DNA of 7,083 bases from CAWBNS01 sp964445105 (GTDB taxonomy: Bacteria > Chlamydiota > Chlamydiia > Chlamydiales > JAJFMA01), in assembly GCA_964445105.1 (NCBI GenBank), contig CAYUJS010000066.1:1-7083 (forward strand). The letters are read 5' to 3'. Positions 1 to 6,917 of this stretch are shown here, piece after piece. The notes under the pieces are model-generated. The model was given only the letters and a program-made list of their open reading frames with translations. It ran no database searches and was not told where the DNA came from. A program made the translations under genes and the position numbers. Each line of letters opens with the position of its first letter. The first letter of the stretch is position 1.

Positions 1-144
1 TTCCTCGTTGCCTTCTGTCTTGATGAGGGCGACTTTTACTTGGTCATGCAGGTCAATCCGGCGAGAGTTAGCGTGCTCTCAAGCTCGAAGGAGGGAGCGT
101 TTTGCCTAGCAGAAACGACATAGTGATACGGTTATAAAATCATT

Positions 145-157
145 AGGTTTTAAACCT
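145..157. repeat. Short perfect inverted repeat in the leader of the large gene
   Basis: AGGTTT-T-AAACCT has six-base arms around a single central base, centred about 53 bases before the start codon, within the AT-rich stretch 131-190. It could be an operator-like half-site pair. It could equally be chance in an AT-rich leader. No convincing paired -35/-10 promoter was found: TATAAA at 133-138 resembles a -10 box, but nothing like TTGACA lies 16-18 bases upstream. Confidence 0.3.
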
Positions 158-191
158 CTTAGCTGATAAATTTTCATTGAAATTATTTTAC

Positions 192-196
192 AAGGA
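192..196 (+). promoter_or_regulatory. Shine-Dalgarno sequence for the large gene
   Basis: AAGGA, followed by a second purine run (CAGGG), sits 7 bases before the ATG at 204. This decides the start in favour of ATG 204 over the in-frame TTG at 177, which has only AT-rich sequence before it. Confidence 0.8.
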
Positions 197-203
197 CAGG
201 GTA

Positions 204-383
204 ATGGAATCATCTTCAGCAGGCAGCTCCGGTGGCTGGGTATTTTGTAAGACGCAAAGCTCGCCACCGCCCATTCCAGCCAGTTTACGCACATTGATTC
301 CACAACCTCAGCCTTGGCGGCCCAGCCAAGGGCTCGAAGAGCGCACGAGACAGGCATCTAACGAAAGCAAGGTTGGGTTGCGT
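204..383 (+). other. Ser/Pro-rich N-terminal segment, possible secretion signal
   Basis: Residues 1-60 begin MESSSAGSSGG and continue with SSPPPIPASL and PQPQPWRPSQG. They are rich in Ser, Pro, Gln and Gly, poor in long hydrophobic runs and carry no Sec signal. Such disordered Ser-rich starts are usual in type III effectors of Chlamydiae and other bacteria. That similarity is compositional only, so the role as a secretion signal is inference. Confidence 0.4.
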
Positions 384-3300
384 AAAGTGGAGCTGCTCTC
401 TACCGATCCTGAGCACGCTTTTGTTTTAGCCTACTTCAACCATCAAAGACCGCCTGGCATGCGCGTTACGAGCATGCACTACCTCTTCAATCCTATCCTA
501 ACGCAGGCATTTGAGGAGGAACTCTCTAGCATCAATGCAGAAGCACAGAACCTGCCCCCTCATTGGAAGCACGAACCCCATCGAGACTTGCGAGAACGGG
601 TCATCCAACGATGGCATACGGCTGTGGACCCCTTCTCCCCGATCCAGCTCGATATGGCAGGCAGGATCAAGCACTTAGCCCTAGCAAAGGTCATTCCGCT
701 TTGGCGTAGCATTAACGAAGAGCAGCTTAGCTATGTTTGCCAGACCGGATGTGTCTACTTTGGCAGGCATCATCCACCGCACGGCCTGTGCGAAGAAGGG
801 GCGGCCGCTACAAACTCTTTTGGCAACGGAATCTATTTTACCAACAGCGCTCGCTATGCCTCTCTTTGTAACAAAGGCTTACTTTTGCTTTCTTGGGTCG
901 CGATGCGAGAACCCTATCCTGTTGTCTCCGATGTGCCCACGGGCAGGATAAGTGACCTGATTAAGCTAAATGGGCTCAGCGCCTACCAAAACTACAACGC
1001 CCACTACATCCCCTTGGCCTCTACCGGCTCTAACGATCCCCGATGGCTGAACTATGCTGCTTGTCTGGCGGGTCAAATGCCAGCTTTCGACGAACTAGTT
1101 GTTTTCCTACAATCGCAGGTACTTCCACAATTTTGTGTTCAAACTGAGCCCACGATAATCCAAGAAGTCCCACAACATGTGGATGAACAGCTAATACGAG
1201 CCTGCTGCGAAGGAAACCTGGGTTTTGTTAGACAATGGCTAGAGGCCAATCCCCGAAAGCTAGATACCAAAAGCGCCGGTGGAGAAACACTCTTTCATAT
1301 TGCGGCCCAAAACGGGCAAATCAAGCTCCTCGACTGGCTCTATGCAAAGAAAACGGGCTTTCTCAGACAAACTACCTCTCAAGGAGCGACCCCCTTGTAT
1401 GCTGCCTTATTGGCGCGGCAGTTCGAGGCGGTGTGCTGGATTCATCAAAAATCTCCGGCTCAAATAGAGCAAAAAACCGCGGATGGCTGGAGCTTAGCGC
1501 ATGTCGCCGCTTTCACTGGACAGGCGGAGGCCTTGTCTTGGTTGGTCGGCGAGTCTCCGAAACTCTTGGAAGCGCTCACTAAGGAGGGATGGAGCCTTGC
1601 CTATATCGCTGCGATGGGTGGACAGGTCAACACGCTGGCTGCGTTGAAAGAACGGCCTAATTGGCAAAAAATGTTGGAGACACCCGCAAAAGATCGTTCA
1701 ACAGCACTACATGCAGCGGCTTTCCGCAACCAGCTTGAAGCTCTTTCATGGCTTTTTGAACAAGCTCCAACGCTTGCCAACGTAACGAGTAAACAAAACA
1801 ACACGGTGGTGCATTGGGCCGCGGCAGGAGGCGCCATAGATGTGCTAGCCTGGATTTTGAATAATCACCCTGCACTAGCTCTGCAACCCAATCGAAGCGG
1901 AGAGACGGCTCTTCACACAGCCGCCCGGCTCGGCAGGGGAGAGACCGTTCAAGCCCTGTTCAGCTCTCAATACATGATCAAAGATAACAATGGCCATACC
2001 GCTCTCCATATAGCTGCCATTCACGGTAGACCAGAGACGGTTTTCTGCCTTATCGACCTAGGGGCAGACCCCTTTGAGGCCACAAGCGAAGGGGAAAATA
2101 TTTTTCATTTTTGCGCCGATTATGGTCACCTCGGGCTGCTCCAGAAGATCATCCAGCGTACCCGCAAAAAAGATGGCTTCCACGAAGCGCTATGCCAAGA
2201 AGATAGCGACGGAAAAACACCGCTACACACAGCTGTTTGGCGCCACCCTAAGCCAGAGATCGTGCAGACCCTGGTCGATCATGGGGCTAATGTTCATGCT
2301 CCCAGTAAATTTCTTTACACCCCTCTCCACTGGGCGGCAAAAAACGGCCATGTGGCCAGTGCGCGGATCTTGCTGAAAGCGGGAGCAAGGAGCCCCGGCA
2401 ATGAAAAAGGCGAGATACCTTTTGACCTTGCCTTCCGCGCGGGGCAAGATGAGATGTGCTTGCTTCTCACCGCTCCTGATCAAATCCACTCTGTGGAGAC
2501 CTTGGAGGATGGAGCCGATCCGAAAGCCCATTGCTACCGCTGCTTCGAGCGTGCTTACGAGGAAGGCAATGCAGTACAACAGATCTTCTACTTGGAAAAG
2601 CATGCCGCCCTCTCGCTGGAAGAGAAAAAGTACATCGAGGCAACTCACCTATTAAATAGCGCCTACCAGCTCGCGGCGGCACATCAGTTGAGCGACGCTT
2701 GTCAGAAAAAATTGTTAACCCAGCTAGAGAGCTTAGAGAGAAAGTTTATTCGTGAGGCTCTTGAGACCAAGGTACCTGCTACCTATCGAGGCCACCTACA
2801 ACGTTACCGGGACCGACTTGCTCAGATTAGACAAGATACCCAGAACGGTCTTGACGCCAACCAATCTATAGCAACTCTGCAGGCGATGCTCACGCAAAAA
2901 TTAAAAGATTTTCTTATCTATATTATCAACGATTCTATCGCCGTTTTAGGCAAACCCCCGACGGACTACGCTGTGGTCACTCTCGGCTCGATGAGTCGGG
3001 AAGAGATGAGTCCCTATTCGGACGCCGAGTTTGCCTTCTTTATCAAAAATGCCGAAGGCAAGGAGTACTTCCGCTCGCTCGCTCGCCTGTTAGAATTGAA
3101 ATTTCTTAACCTTGGGGAAACACGCTTTGAGCTCATCAGGCCAAAAAGAACCGAAGGCCTTTATGTTCCCGGGAAAAGTCTTACATATGGCGGCTTTAGC
3201 TTGGATATCGGAGGGCTGGCTCCTCTTGGCAAGGCGGGCGTCTATGAACTAATCGGGACCCCTGAAGAACTGTCTCGCTTCCAAACAGCCGATTGGCAAA

Positions 3301-6300
3301 GGTACAACGAGGGAGAGGTTATCCTCACCAACGCCATGGCACGGCCTTCGTACTTAGTAGGTAACGAGAAACTGGTCTCAAGCTACCGCCGCCTGGTGAA
3401 AAAGCAGCTCGGCAAAAAAACAGGCGCCACCATTGAAAGACTGGGGTTCACCTCCCATCGAAAGTTAAAAGCTTTAGAGCTAATCAGAGATCACGTAACA
3501 GAATTTCGCCCCTGGCTAGCTGAAGGCCGGCTTGAAGTACGCGCTTTTGATGTAAAAAAAGACTTCTACCGCCCCTTCCAGATTGTGATCGAAGCCTTGG
3601 CTCTTTACTACAAACTCACTTCCGTAACGACGATGAATCGCATTGACGAACTGGCAAAAAAAAAGGTGCTCTCCCCCAAAGGGGCCGAGCATCTCAAGCA
3701 AGTCTTAGCTATTGCTCTTACTTGGCGGCTGCGCGTCCAGCTCTTTTATCGCGAAGAAAAGGAGATCATGCTTCATGTCCAAAATGAAGAGGACCGCCAC
3801 TACTTCCCCATCGGCCCTCAAGAATCGGAACAGATCATCGAAATCTACCGCGTGCAGTCTCCCTTCTATCAAGCGGCCGCCGCCTTCCTCACGAACCCCG
3901 CACAGGGCTTTTATCGCAACGAGCTTTATGATGCGCAGATCGGCCTGTCAACGGCTCTCGAAGATGGGGACCTATATGAAATGGAAAGACAGTACATCCA
4001 GTCAGCGGCATTTAACCCGAACCATAAGGCGCTGGGGAACCTAGGGAGTAGCAAATTAACAACCGGGCAAGCCATGGAGTCCCTAAAGTATGAAACAGAA
4101 CGGCTTGCCTTGCTAAAAAGAACAAATCCAGAGCTCACCTGGGAGATCGCATTATGCATCAATCGATTAGGACAGGTGCACATGGAATTGGGACGCTGGG
4201 ATAAGGCGAGAGATTACTTTGAGCAATCCCTAGTAATGAATAAACAGCAATATGGAGCCAGGGCGAATTACGAAGTCCCAAGCTGCACCGCTTGCCTAGG
4301 CCACGTCTGCCAACATTTGGGGCACCAGGAAAAGTCAATAGAGTACTATCAAGAATCTCTCGAGGCCTTTAAGCAGTTCCATGGGGGTACTCCCCACTCA
4401 GATATTGCAAAGGTTTTGTCCAGCTTGGCCTTAGCTAACCATGCTTTAGGCCGATCGGAGCAGGCCATTCGCCTGGAGCAGCAGAGCTTGGCAATAACCA
4501 AGCAGCTTCATGGAGATAAGCCGCAATTGGGTGTAACCACTTCTCTTAATAGCCTGGGTACCTTTTATTCAGCTTTAGGTCGGCAAGACGAGGCGGCTAA
4601 GCTGCTTTCTGAGGCGCTGGAAATGTGTAAACAGCTCTATGCAAACAGGCCGCATCCCCACATTGCCATGTCTCTGAGCAACTTAGGGACCATTTATTCA
4701 GAGCAGAATCGGTTTAGCAAGGCTCTTGAATGCTACCTGCAATCTTTTCAAATATTTAAGCAGTTCTACGGAGACGAACCTCACCCCGCTTTTCTGGGCC
4801 CGTTGAATAACTTGGTAGTGTTCTACACAAATAGTAACCAGTTGGAAAAAGCGCTCGAAAAATGCCTGGAGAGCCTGGCGATCTGCAAAAAACTCTACGA
4901 GGGCAAGCCTCATCCGAGCGTTGGGACGATCCTAAACAACCTGGGAGAAATCTATAGAAAGATGGGTCAGCTCGATAGAGCTCTTGAGCACTTTGAACAG
5001 TCCTTAGCGATGGGCAGGCAGCTCTATGGGGACCGCCCGCGCCAGAGCGCTTGTATATCCTTGAATAACATCGGCTCAATTTACCACGAGCTGAATCAAT
5101 TTGACAGGGCTATCGAGTTTTATCAACAGGCCCTGCTAGTGGCCAGGCAGCTTCACGGGGATAATCCTCACCGCAGTGTTGCGACCTCGCTAAACAATCT
5201 TGGTTTGGCCTACCAGGAGCTGGATTGCTTAGAAAAAGCGATCGACTACCTTCAGCTTTCTTTCGCGGTAAGTAACCAGCTTTATGACGGCAAACCGCAC
5301 TCCCAACTTGCCACCTCTTTGAACAATCTGGGTTCAATTTACAGAGCGTTGGGCCGTTTCGAGAAGGCGCTCGAATACCATCAGCACGCTCTGGCCATGA
5401 ACCGAAAGCTTTACGAAGACAAGCCACACCCCTCCATCGCGATCAACATAAGTAATCTCGGCACGGTTCATAACGAGCTGGGACAGTTTGACAAGGCCCT
5501 CGCCCATCATGAGCAATCGCTAGCGATGAATAAAGAAATCCACGGGGACACTCCCCATCCCGAAATAATTACCTGCCTGTACAACCTGGGCTCGGCTTAC
5601 CAAAGTATGGAGCGATCGGAGGAGGCCGTGGAGCACTGCCAGCAAGCTTTGGCGATGAACAGGCGGCTGTATGGGGACAAGCCCCACGCTAAGACGGCGG
5701 AATGTCTAACTGAGGTCGCTTTTGTTTATCAAAAGTTGCACCGGTCGCAAGAGGCTCTTGATTTGCACCAACAGTGTTTGGCAATCAGCCGTCAGCTTTA
5801 TGGTGATAACCCTCACCGGAATACCGCGCTCTCAATCTATAATCTGGCAGTTTTTTACGGAGACCAGGGCGTATCGGGTTTGGACAGTTTCATCGATTAC
5901 AGCCGGCAGTTCCTGGCCATGGAGAAGATGCTCCATCAGGGCCAACTTCCGCTGAGCGTAAAAATTGCTGTTAGTCTGAGTGTCCTAGGGCTCCGCTGCC
6001 AAAATATGCGTCGATTTGACGAAGCCATTGAGTATCACCATCAGTGCCTAGAGCTCTATCAACGGATCCATGCAAACAAACCTCATGCCGACACGGCAGA
6101 AGCCCTGGAGAGGTTGGGCATGGCTCACCAAGTCTGTGAACGATTCGAGGAAGCTCTTCGGTACTATGAGCAGTTTTTTGCCATGCATATAACCTTGCAT
6201 AAACCTGATCCAGTTTTTTTAAAATCCACGCGAAATATAAGCTATGTCTGTCGAAAATTGGGTCGGTTCAAAGACGCTGCTGATTATTCTTATCATAATC

Positions 6301-6917
6301 TAAAAAGTTGCGAGATGTTCTACGGGAACGAGCCCCACGCTGATGTCGTGGCCTGCCTTAAAGATGCAGGCTTGATTGCCCAAGCTATGGGTCTGCTCGA
6401 ACTAGCCCTAAATTGTATCCAGGGAGCCCTGAGAACCTCGAAGGTACTCCATAGCAACGAGCCGCACGCTGAAGTTGCTATGTTAGAAAACCATTTGGGA
6501 ACGCTTTACATGAGCTTGGGCCGGTATGTGGAGGCCGCCGAGTGCTACCAGCAAGGTTTGGCAATGAAGGCGCTGCTGCCAGAAGACAAACCGGACCCTG
6601 CGACTGCCACGCACCTGGCTAATATGGGGGTGATCTGTCGGCTCCTAGATCGGCCAGAAGAAGCCATCGGTTACTTACAGCGAGGTTTAGCAATGTCCAA
6701 GGAAATTGACGGAGACAAGCCCGAAGAGCATATCGCTATCTGGACAAACGCCCTAGCTGTCAGTTATCAACTCTTGGGTCGCTTCCAGGAAGCAGTTGAA
6801 GCCTATGAAAAAAGCCTAGCCATATACCGACAGCTCTTTGGAGACCGCCTGCCTCCAAACGCGGCAGCCCTACTAAATGGCTTGGGCGAGGCAAAAAAAG
6901 CGCTCGGGAAACCTTAG
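204..6917 (+). CDS. Giant multidomain protein: PARP-like domain, ankyrin repeats, DUF294-like nucleotidyltransferase, TPR array
   Basis: This 2237-residue protein carries, in order, a Ser/Pro-rich N-terminus (1-60), a PARP-like fold (62-315), ankyrin repeats (327-759), a helical linker (760-900), a polymerase-beta-type nucleotidyltransferase with DUF294-like C-terminal helices (915-1200) and a TPR solenoid (1308-2237). I chose the ATG at 204 because AAGGA lies 7 bases upstream. An in-frame TTG at 177 would add nine residues but has no ribosome-binding site. The frame is uninterrupted to a TAG, which argues for selection on the whole fusion. I see no signal peptide or transmembrane segment, so Sec-type export is unlikely; the protein is cytosolic or exported by another route. 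Domain families are recognised from motifs. The overall role is not known to me; a host-directed effector or scaffold with ADP-ribosyl- or nucleotidyl-transferase activity is inference. It appears monocistronic within what can be seen. Confidence 0.96.
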   Translation: MESSSAGSSGGWVFCKTQSSPPPIPASLRTLIPQPQPWRPSQGLEERTRQASNESKVGLRKVELLSTDPEHAFVLAYFNHQRPPGMRVTSMHYLFNPILTQAFEEELSSINAEAQNLPPHWKHEPHRDLRERVIQRWHTAVDPFSPIQLDMAGRIKHLALAKVIPLWRSINEEQLSYVCQTGCVYFGRHHPPHGLCEEGAAATNSFGNGIYFTNSARYASLCNKGLLLLSWVAMREPYPVVSDVPTGRISDLIKLNGLSAYQNYNAHYIPLASTGSNDPRWLNYAACLAGQMPAFDELVVFLQSQVLPQFCVQTEPTIIQEVPQHVDEQLIRACCEGNLGFVRQWLEANPRKLDTKSAGGETLFHIAAQNGQIKLLDWLYAKKTGFLRQTTSQGATPLYAALLARQFEAVCWIHQKSPAQIEQKTADGWSLAHVAAFTGQAEALSWLVGESPKLLEALTKEGWSLAYIAAMGGQVNTLAALKERPNWQKMLETPAKDRSTALHAAAFRNQLEALSWLFEQAPTLANVTSKQNNTVVHWAAAGGAIDVLAWILNNHPALALQPNRSGETALHTAARLGRGETVQALFSSQYMIKDNNGHTALHIAAIHGRPETVFCLIDLGADPFEATSEGENIFHFCADYGHLGLLQKIIQRTRKKDGFHEALCQEDSDGKTPLHTAVWRHPKPEIVQTLVDHGANVHAPSKFLYTPLHWAAKNGHVASARILLKAGARSPGNEKGEIPFDLAFRAGQDEMCLLLTAPDQIHSVETLEDGADPKAHCYRCFERAYEEGNAVQQIFYLEKHAALSLEEKKYIEATHLLNSAYQLAAAHQLSDACQKKLLTQLESLERKFIREALETKVPATYRGHLQRYRDRLAQIRQDTQNGLDANQSIATLQAMLTQKLKDFLIYIINDSIAVLGKPPTDYAVVTLGSMSREEMSPYSDAEFAFFIKNAEGKEYFRSLARLLELKFLNLGETRFELIRPKRTEGLYVPGKSLTYGGFSLDIGGLAPLGKAGVYELIGTPEELSRFQTADWQRYNEGEVILTNAMARPSYLVGNEKLVSSYRRLVKKQLGKKTGATIERLGFTSHRKLKALELIRDHVTEFRPWLAEGRLEVRAFDVKKDFYRPFQIVIEALALYYKLTSVTTMNRIDELAKKKVLSPKGAEHLKQVLAIALTWRLRVQLFYREEKEIMLHVQNEEDRHYFPIGPQESEQIIEIYRVQSPFYQAAAAFLTNPAQGFYRNELYDAQIGLSTALEDGDLYEMERQYIQSAAFNPNHKALGNLGSSKLTTGQAMESLKYETERLALLKRTNPELTWEIALCINRLGQVHMELGRWDKARDYFEQSLVMNKQQYGARANYEVPSCTACLGHVCQHLGHQEKSIEYYQESLEAFKQFHGGTPHSDIAKVLSSLALANHALGRSEQAIRLEQQSLAITKQLHGDKPQLGVTTSLNSLGTFYSALGRQDEAAKLLSEALEMCKQLYANRPHPHIAMSLSNLGTIYSEQNRFSKALECYLQSFQIFKQFYGDEPHPAFLGPLNNLVVFYTNSNQLEKALEKCLESLAICKKLYEGKPHPSVGTILNNLGEIYRKMGQLDRALEHFEQSLAMGRQLYGDRPRQSACISLNNIGSIYHELNQFDRAIEFYQQALLVARQLHGDNPHRSVATSLNNLGLAYQELDCLEKAIDYLQLSFAVSNQLYDGKPHSQLATSLNNLGSIYRALGRFEKALEYHQHALAMNRKLYEDKPHPSIAINISNLGTVHNELGQFDKALAHHEQSLAMNKEIHGDTPHPEIITCLYNLGSAYQSMERSEEAVEHCQQALAMNRRLYGDKPHAKTAECLTEVAFVYQKLHRSQEALDLHQQCLAISRQLYGDNPHRNTALSIYNLAVFYGDQGVSGLDSFIDYSRQFLAMEKMLHQGQLPLSVKIAVSLSVLGLRCQNMRRFDEAIEYHHQCLELYQRIHANKPHADTAEALERLGMAHQVCERFEEALRYYEQFFAMHITLHKPDPVFLKSTRNISYVCRKLGRFKDAADYSYHNLKSCEMFYGNEPHADVVACLKDAGLIAQAMGLLELALNCIQGALRTSKVLHSNEPHAEVAMLENHLGTLYMSLGRYVEAAECYQQGLAMKALLPEDKPDPATATHLANMGVICRLLDRPEEAIGYLQRGLAMSKEIDGDKPEEHIAIWTNALAVSYQLLGRFQEAVEAYEKSLAIYRQLFGDRLPPNAAALLNGLGEAKKALGKP
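387..1148 (+). other. PARP-like ADP-ribosyltransferase domain (divergent)
   Basis: Residues about 62-315 follow the order of PARP catalytic-core motifs. VELLSTDPEHAFVLAYF, followed by an aromatic/aliphatic stretch with NPILTQAFE, resembles the opening strands and the N-x-x-L-x-x-x-[FY]-E helix. FGNGIYF (206-212) matches the FGxGIYF motif, so Tyr211 is the probable triad tyrosine. DELVVF-LQSQVLPQF matches the closing [DN]E[YF]VV[YF]...QVxPxY segment, so Glu297 is the probable catalytic glutamate. The first motif, normally HGT/HGS, is best aligned with LWRS at 166-169, so the NAD-binding His looks replaced. His189, His190 and His193 lie nearby but are out of register. A roughly 55-residue segment separates the first motif from the opening helix. 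PARPs transfer ADP-ribose from NAD to proteins or nucleic acids. With the His missing, activity is uncertain: this may be a mono-ADP-ribosyltransferase or a non-catalytic fold, as in PARP13. The call rests on motif matches only. Confidence 0.68.
1182..2480 (+). repeat. Ankyrin-repeat array, about 12-13 units
   Basis: Residues 327-759 form a protein-binding ankyrin solenoid. A capping helix pair starts at DEQLIRACCEGNLGFV. About twelve units of roughly 31-40 residues follow, each with the [GT]-x-[TS]-x-[LF]-H-x-A-A core. Examples are GETLFHIAAQNGQ, STALHAAAFRNQ, GETALHTAARLG, GHTALHIAAIHGR, GKTPLHTAV and YTPLHWAAKNGH. Units 1-6 are atypical, with W and L where the consensus has TPLH and no long loop. 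Units 7, 8, 10 and 11 are close to the eukaryotic consensus, including GADP and GANVH turns. Unit 9 has a longer charged loop (RTRKKDGFHEAL). The last unit (GEIPFDLAFRAGQ) looks like a C-cap. Ankyrin arrays bind proteins and are common in effectors of intracellular bacteria; no ligand can be read from the sequence. Confidence 0.93.
2481..2945 (+). other. Helical linker between ankyrin array and nucleotidyltransferase
   Basis: Residues 760-914 lack ankyrin signatures and are rich in Leu, Ala, Glu, Gln, Lys and Arg. Segments such as LEEKKYIEATHLLNSAYQLA and KKLLTQLESLERKFIREALE suggest paired amphipathic helices. The first part (ERAYEEGNAVQQIFYLEKHAALSLEEKKY) is TPR-like in spacing. The last part (QAMLTQKLKDFLIYIINDSIAVLG) runs straight into the nucleotidyltransferase and probably belongs to that fold, as N-terminal helices often do in DUF294 proteins. 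No independent function can be named. Confidence 0.55.
2946..3803 (+). other. DUF294/GlnD-like nucleotidyltransferase domain with helical C-terminal part
   Basis: Residues about 915-1200. The polymerase-beta superfamily signature hG[GS]-x(n)-Dh[DE]h is clear: Gly928-Ser929, then the RxE segment (SREEMSPYSD), with Asp940 and Glu942 as the probable metal-binding pair. Asp1001 in SLDIGG is a plausible third carboxylate. The following helical region has DUF294 C-terminal features: RAFDVKKDFYRPFQ, then EALALYY, RIDELAKKKVLSP and an R1175-L-R1177-V-Q1179 motif resembling the family's LRLQ end. Members transfer a nucleotide to a protein or small molecule; GlnD uridylylates PII. Here the second acidic residue is Glu, a variant that the superfamily pattern allows. 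With all three acidic positions filled, I expect a catalytically competent fold, but substrate and nucleotide are unknown. No HD or ACT domain follows, so it is not GlnD itself. Confidence 0.85.
4125..6914 (+). repeat. Kinesin-light-chain-type TPR array, 21 full units plus a half unit
   Basis: Residues 1308-2237 form a long TPR solenoid. The approximate unit reads PHPSIATSLNNLGSIY, then xxLGRFEKALEY, then xQQSLAMxKQLYGDK. It has the TPR marks NLG-x-[IV]Y in helix A and A-[LI]-E-[YH]-x-[QE]-[SA]-L in helix B, and units are joined by a conserved [GE]D-x-PH linker. Units 2-13 (1354-1869) and 17-21 (2001-2215) are each exactly 43 residues (129 bases), which is close to the 42-residue kinesin-light-chain period. 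Units 14-16 are 46, 44 and 41 residues. The last unit stops after helix A (LPPNAAALLNGLGEAKKALGKP split over the C-terminus), ending the protein. The array binds proteins or peptides. Copies are diverged at DNA level, so this is an old, selected array rather than a fresh expansion. Confidence 0.95.

Noticed and set aside
1..123. Open + frame of 40 codons running from the left edge to a TAG at 121-123, possibly the end of an upstream gene
   Set aside because: Too short to judge. The minus strand is also open from 78 to the edge and reads as plausible protein (ending DLHDQVKVALIKTEGNEE), but it has no ATG, GTG or TTG start. The two exclude each other and neither is recognisable.
102..137. Short leader reading frame (TTG start, 11 codons) behind a GGAGG at 90-94
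   Set aside because: The purine run is a good ribosome-binding match, but the start is TTG, the peptide shows no attenuation-type pattern and no paired RNA stems follow.
177..203. In-frame TTG as an alternative start for the large gene, adding nine residues
   Set aside because: No ribosome-binding site precedes it, whereas ATG 204 has AAGGA at 7 bases.
2223..2648. 141-codon open frame on the minus strand
   Set aside because: It lies wholly inside the ankyrin and linker region of the large gene, has no recognisable domain, and is explained as a shadow frame.
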